DNA from: Nanosynbacter sp963524495 | GTDB lineage: Bacteria; Patescibacteriota; Saccharimonadia; Saccharimonadales; Saccharimonadaceae | Direction of reading: 5' to 3' | DNA: 64,000 nt | Assembly (NCBI GenBank): GCA_046846435.1 | Contig: CP128407.1 | Location: 792,141 to 856,140, forward strand | In this document: positions 61,772 through 64,000 of the stretch, one piece after another | Layout: every line of letters begins with the position of its first letter | How positions within the stretch are numbered: the first letter of the stretch is position 1 | Notes under the pieces: generated by a model | The model's database searches: none | Seen by the model: the letters and a program-made list of their open reading frames with translations, nothing else | What the model was told of the DNA's origin: nothing | Position numbers and translations under genes: made by a program

Positions 61772-62229
61772 GAACTCTTCTGTGAAATCACCAAATGTCG
61801 CGCACGGCCTTCGCCCTCGGAGTGAGTCTCAATATCACTATAATCACTCGCCACGTGGTGCACCACCCAGCGATCAGCCGAATTCAATTCAACAATCTTC
61901 GTCTCGCCCGTCCGCCGCACCTCTTCGATCCAGCCGCGCGCCTTGTCAGCAATCTTTTCAGCATGCTGCTTCTTATAATCAGCAATATCAACATTCACTC
62001 GCACCAGCGCTGCCTGACGGTTGCGCAAAATCGCTGACACCACCGTCTGTAGACTCCGTAACGTCTCGGCATTCCGCCCAATCAGCAAACTATTACGTTC
62101 ACTCGACGGCACAACAGCCTTGATAACATCGTCTTCAACACTAACATCGACATCCAGATTGAGATCAAAGAACGCCAAAAAGTCCTCTAGGTATTTCTTG
62201 ACAAATTCAATGGTCGCGATTTGATCCAT
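61768..62229 (-). CDS. jag: Jag/KhpB-type RNA-binding protein (KH + R3H)
   Basis: 153 residues: a KH-like domain with IGRNAETLRSLQTVV and an R3H domain with the R-x3-H motif in LNSADRWVVHHVASDYSDIETHSEGEG. The N-terminal Jag domain of Bacillus is absent. These proteins bind RNA and influence envelope growth; the gene normally follows yidC, as here. Confidence 0.92.
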   Translation of the reverse strand: MDQIATIEFVKKYLEDFLAFFDLNLDVDVSVEDDVIKAVVPSSERNSLLIGRNAETLRSLQTVVSAILRNRQAALVRVNVDIADYKKQHAEKIADKARGWIEEVRRTGETKIVELNSADRWVVHHVASDYSDIETHSEGEGRARHLVISQKSS

Positions 62230-62238
62230 ATAGCCTCC

Positions 62239-63192
62239 TTAGTCTTTCGCTTTTATCCGCGTAATGTTCGCCTCAGTCGCCGTGGCCGCTCGTTGCGAAG
62301 CGGCTTTTGATTTTTTCACTGACGTTGTCGCTGACTTACTCGTAGATTTCGACGCTCGCTTTTCGCCGGCAATTTGCTGCATCTCTGTCCCGTCTTGCTT
62401 GAGAATAATGGCGTTTTGGATATAAGCGGCGATGTTTGAGGTTGCCATATAGAGTGCCAACGCCCCTGGCAGACTGATCATAATAAGGAACATAAACACC
62501 GGCATAACCTTCATCATTTTGCGCGTGACAATGGCGTTAACTTCGGTTTGATCGGCGTTCTTGCCTTCACCGGCCTCCATCAGCACATCACGTAGTCGCT
62601 TCTTATTGTCCGAGCTTGGCGACATTTGCTTTGATAATAAATACTGTAAAACGGCAGCTACCAGAGCGAGGATGAGTAACCCGATTGATACGCCGTTTGA
62701 TGATAACGCTTGCTTCGTCAAGTCCATCAGCCCCAAGAAATTCTGGTTAAAGTGATCTGGATTGGCGATCAAGTGCTTGACCGGCCCCCACTGCTCCATT
62801 ACGTCGTAGGTGTACTTGGCGAGCTCTGAGCGCTGCAATACGAATATCTGCACCACGCGGTAAATCGCGATCAGTACTGGCAGCTGGATAAGGAGTACTA
62901 GGATAGAGCTCATCGGCTTGATGTTATGCTTTTTATACACATCCATCATCGCCATCGCTCGCATCTGTGGATTGCTCTTATATTTTTTGTTCAGCTTGGC
63001 AAGCTCGGGCTGTATCTTGCGCATCGCTTTAGCCTGGTGGAGTTGCTTCTTAACTAGTGGCCACAAGAGTAACCGCACAATTATTGTAAATAGTACAACG
63101 CTAACTCCAAAATCGCCGCCCGGGATCAGCGCGTAAATCGCCATCAGCAAGTTAAAAATTGGCTGCACAATAACCACATCAAACATATTCAT
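62239..63192 (-). CDS. yidC: membrane protein insertase YidC
   Basis: 317-residue YidC/OxaI-type insertase, the short Gram-positive form without the large periplasmic domain. Family marks: GVSVVLFTIIVRLLLWPLVKKQLHQAKAM, NIKPMSSILVLLIQLPVLIAIYRV, and MPVFMFLIMISLPGALALYMATSNI. A basic Lys/Ser/Thr-rich tail could contact the ribosome. It has its own -10 box with GAGGA between it and the ATG. Confidence 0.96.
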   Translation of the reverse strand: MNMFDVVIVQPIFNLLMAIYALIPGGDFGVSVVLFTIIVRLLLWPLVKKQLHQAKAMRKIQPELAKLNKKYKSNPQMRAMAMMDVYKKHNIKPMSSILVLLIQLPVLIAIYRVVQIFVLQRSELAKYTYDVMEQWGPVKHLIANPDHFNQNFLGLMDLTKQALSSNGVSIGLLILALVAAVLQYLLSKQMSPSSDNKKRLRDVLMEAGEGKNADQTEVNAIVTRKMMKVMPVFMFLIMISLPGALALYMATSNIAAYIQNAIILKQDGTEMQQIAGEKRASKSTSKSATTSVKKSKAASQRAATATEANITRIKAKD

Positions 63193-63198
63193 GTCCTC

Positions 63199-63204
63199 AT
63201 TATA
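63199..63204 (-). promoter_or_regulatory. -10 box of yidC
   Basis: TATAAT on the minus strand, six bases before the ATG at 63192. Confidence 0.6.
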
Positions 63205-63216
63205 CCAGAGGTGGCG

Positions 63217-63564
63217 CTATTTATACAGCCCGGCTTGCGAAAAGAGTTGTTTTACTGCCGTTCTTAAATCGTCATGCGGCATCAGTAGCACCTCCGGCGA
63301 AAACACCATAATGACAACATCAAACCCGCCCCGAATATGTGGCAATTCTAGTCGGACAATTTCGTAAATTCGGCGGCGAACACGATTGCGCTTAACGGCA
63401 GACTTGAGCACCTTTTTGCTAATCACTACCGAAAAGCGGCCATGACGGCGGCGTGGATTGGCAATATATTTCATGGTGAGCTGCGACGAGCGAATTGCCT
63501 GCCCGCGCATATAGACGTAGCGCAGGCTACCATGACCATGAAATCGGTTGACGTGACGTAACAT
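63217..63564 (-). CDS. rnpA: ribonuclease P protein component
   Basis: 115-residue protein subunit of RNase P. The RNR motif is present as SAVKRNRVRRRIYEIVR, preceded by FSVVISKKVLKSAV. It has the usual position next to rpmH and before yidC and its own leaderless-type promoter. Confidence 0.95.
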   Translation of the reverse strand: MLRHVNRFHGHGSLRYVYMRGQAIRSSQLTMKYIANPRRRHGRFSVVISKKVLKSAVKRNRVRRRIYEIVRLELPHIRGGFDVVIMVFSPEVLLMPHDDLRTAVKQLFSQAGLYK

Positions 63565-63570
63565 AGGTCC

Positions 63571-63576
63571 AGTATA
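63571..63576 (-). promoter_or_regulatory. -10 box of rnpA (leaderless type)
   Basis: TATACT on the minus strand, six bases before the ATG at 63564. Confidence 0.65.
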
Positions 63577-63607
63577 GCAAAATCCCGCCCTGTTAGGCGA
63601 GGCGGGA
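63577..63607 (-). terminator. terminator after rpmH
   Basis: Minus strand TCCCGCC / GGCGGGA stem with an 11-base loop, then TTTT; it separates rpmH from rnpA. Confidence 0.7.
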
Positions 63608-63615
63608 GTTCACAG

Positions 63616-63753
63616 TTAGATAGCGATTTTGGCGCGACCCTTGAGGCGACGGCGCTTCAGAACAGCGCGACCAGCCTTGGTCGAAACACGAGCTCGAAAA
63701 CCGTGCGTCTTTGCGCGATGTCGCTTGTGTGGTTGAAATGTTCGCTTTGGCAT
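63616..63753 (-). CDS. rpmH: 50S ribosomal protein L34
   Basis: 45 residues, highly basic: MPKRTFQPHKRHRAKTHGF, then RVSTKAGRAVLKRRRLKGR, exactly the L34 pattern. It has the standard position next to dnaA and is divergent from it. Confidence 0.98.
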   Translation of the reverse strand: MPKRTFQPHKRHRAKTHGFRARVSTKAGRAVLKRRRLKGRAKIAI

Positions 63754-63763
63754 ATCGTCATTT

Positions 63764-63792
63764 AGTGTAGCCTTTTTTGACATTTTTTGCAA
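63764..63792 (-). promoter_or_regulatory. rpmH promoter
   Basis: Minus-strand TTGCAA (63787-63792), 17-bp spacer, TACACT (63764-63769), followed by a 10-base gap to the ATG. Confidence 0.65.
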
Positions 63793-63825
63793 GCCATGGA
63801 TAAACTTTCCACCGTTTCCGCTGCT

Positions 63826-63918
63826 TTTTCCACATATTTATCAGGGGTGGCTCATCGCTGTGGAAAAGTCACCTCGAGAGGCCCTGGATTTTATGATGGC
63901 GCCTGTGCTTGTGGAAAA
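63826..63918. other. DnaA-box-like cluster, probable oriC or dnaA autoregulatory region
   Basis: Three identical 9-mers TGTGGAAAA: 63826-63834 (inverted), 63859-63867 and 63910-63918. Each differs from the E. coli DnaA box TGTGGATAA at the same single base. The last lies over the likely -35 region of dnaA. No long A+T-rich unwinding element is seen within the window. Confidence 0.6.
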
Positions 63919-63938
63919 GTCTGATTTTTTGCTATAGT
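63909..63938 (+). promoter_or_regulatory. dnaA promoter
   Basis: TTGTGG, 18-bp spacer, TATAGT (63933-63938). The predicted leader of about 30 nt carries GGGGGAAGG before the start codon. Confidence 0.5.
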
Positions 63939-63973
63939 AAAGTCATTAAGCTAGTTCCGAGGGGGAAGGTATT

Positions 63974-64000
63974 GTGAATAGTCAAGCTATTTGGCAGGGA
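63974..64000 (+). CDS. dnaA: chromosomal replication initiator DnaA, 5' end only
   Basis: Nine codons from GTG 63974 read V-N-S-Q-A-I-W-Q-G, matching the usual DnaA start in which LWQ/IWQ follows a few residues. GGGGGAAGG precedes it. Divergence from rpmH supports the call. The rest lies beyond the window. Confidence 0.8.

Overview
The window looks like the chromosome of a reduced Patescibacteria/CPR bacterium, most likely Candidatus Saccharibacteria (TM7). What supports this: the right end holds the conserved dnaA / rpmH / rnpA / yidC / jag origin block with a very short YidC (about 317 aa). Deoxynucleotide synthesis here is an anaerobic NrdD/NrdG system. TGA is used as a normal stop codon (for example at the end of mod), which argues against the TGA-to-Gly CPR groups. 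Nearly every lone or first gene has its -10 box only 6-7 nt before the start codon, so leaderless mRNA seems to be the rule, while genes inside operons carry ordinary AAGGAG-type sites. The assignment to a lineage is inference.

Layout. 1-3.3 kb: end of a cell-wall polysaccharide deacetylase, a DUF167 protein and two orphan genes. 3.3-13.9 kb: a defence island on the minus strand. It holds a GmrSD-like DUF262/DUF1524 enzyme, a RadC-like protein with a coupled helical-repeat protein, and a type III restriction-modification operon. In that operon mod and res are separated by an ABC/OLD-type ATPase with a possible C-terminal HEPN motif and by a small membrane-anchored protein. 14.0-20.3 kb: an anaerobic ribonucleotide reductase operon (nrdD, nrdG, a flavin reductase and a translationally coupled 900-residue acidic protein with a four-cysteine cluster), preceded by two NrdR boxes. 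20.3-26.4 kb: small-molecule kinases, a two-component system, an S66 carboxypeptidase, an ASCH protein, a decayed NUDIX gene and a small HTH regulator. 26.5-29.7 kb: a fused GT2-GT39 membrane glycosyltransferase and a Gly-rich membrane protein. 29.9-32.6 kb: an AAA/DUF4143 ATPase, a queuosine-precursor transporter, tRNA-Asn(GTT) and a LexA-type HTH without a peptidase domain.

32.7-61.8 kb is a large surface-glycan locus: O-antigen ligase/polymerase, initiating sugar-1-phosphate transferase, many GT2/GT4 enzymes, mannose-1-phosphate guanylyltransferase, two sugar isomerase/epimerase paralogues, an SDR, GT-C-like membrane proteins, a Wzm/Wzt-type ABC exporter and a GtrA flippase. Inside it lies a secreted protein pair, one member of which carries a perfect 356-bp internal direct repeat. 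61.8-64.0 kb is the origin-proximal block, with DnaA-box-like sites before dnaA.

Functionally the window combines envelope glycan synthesis (relevant to a host-attached lifestyle), defence against foreign DNA and basic origin-linked housekeeping. I saw no insertion sequence, prophage or CRISPR array.
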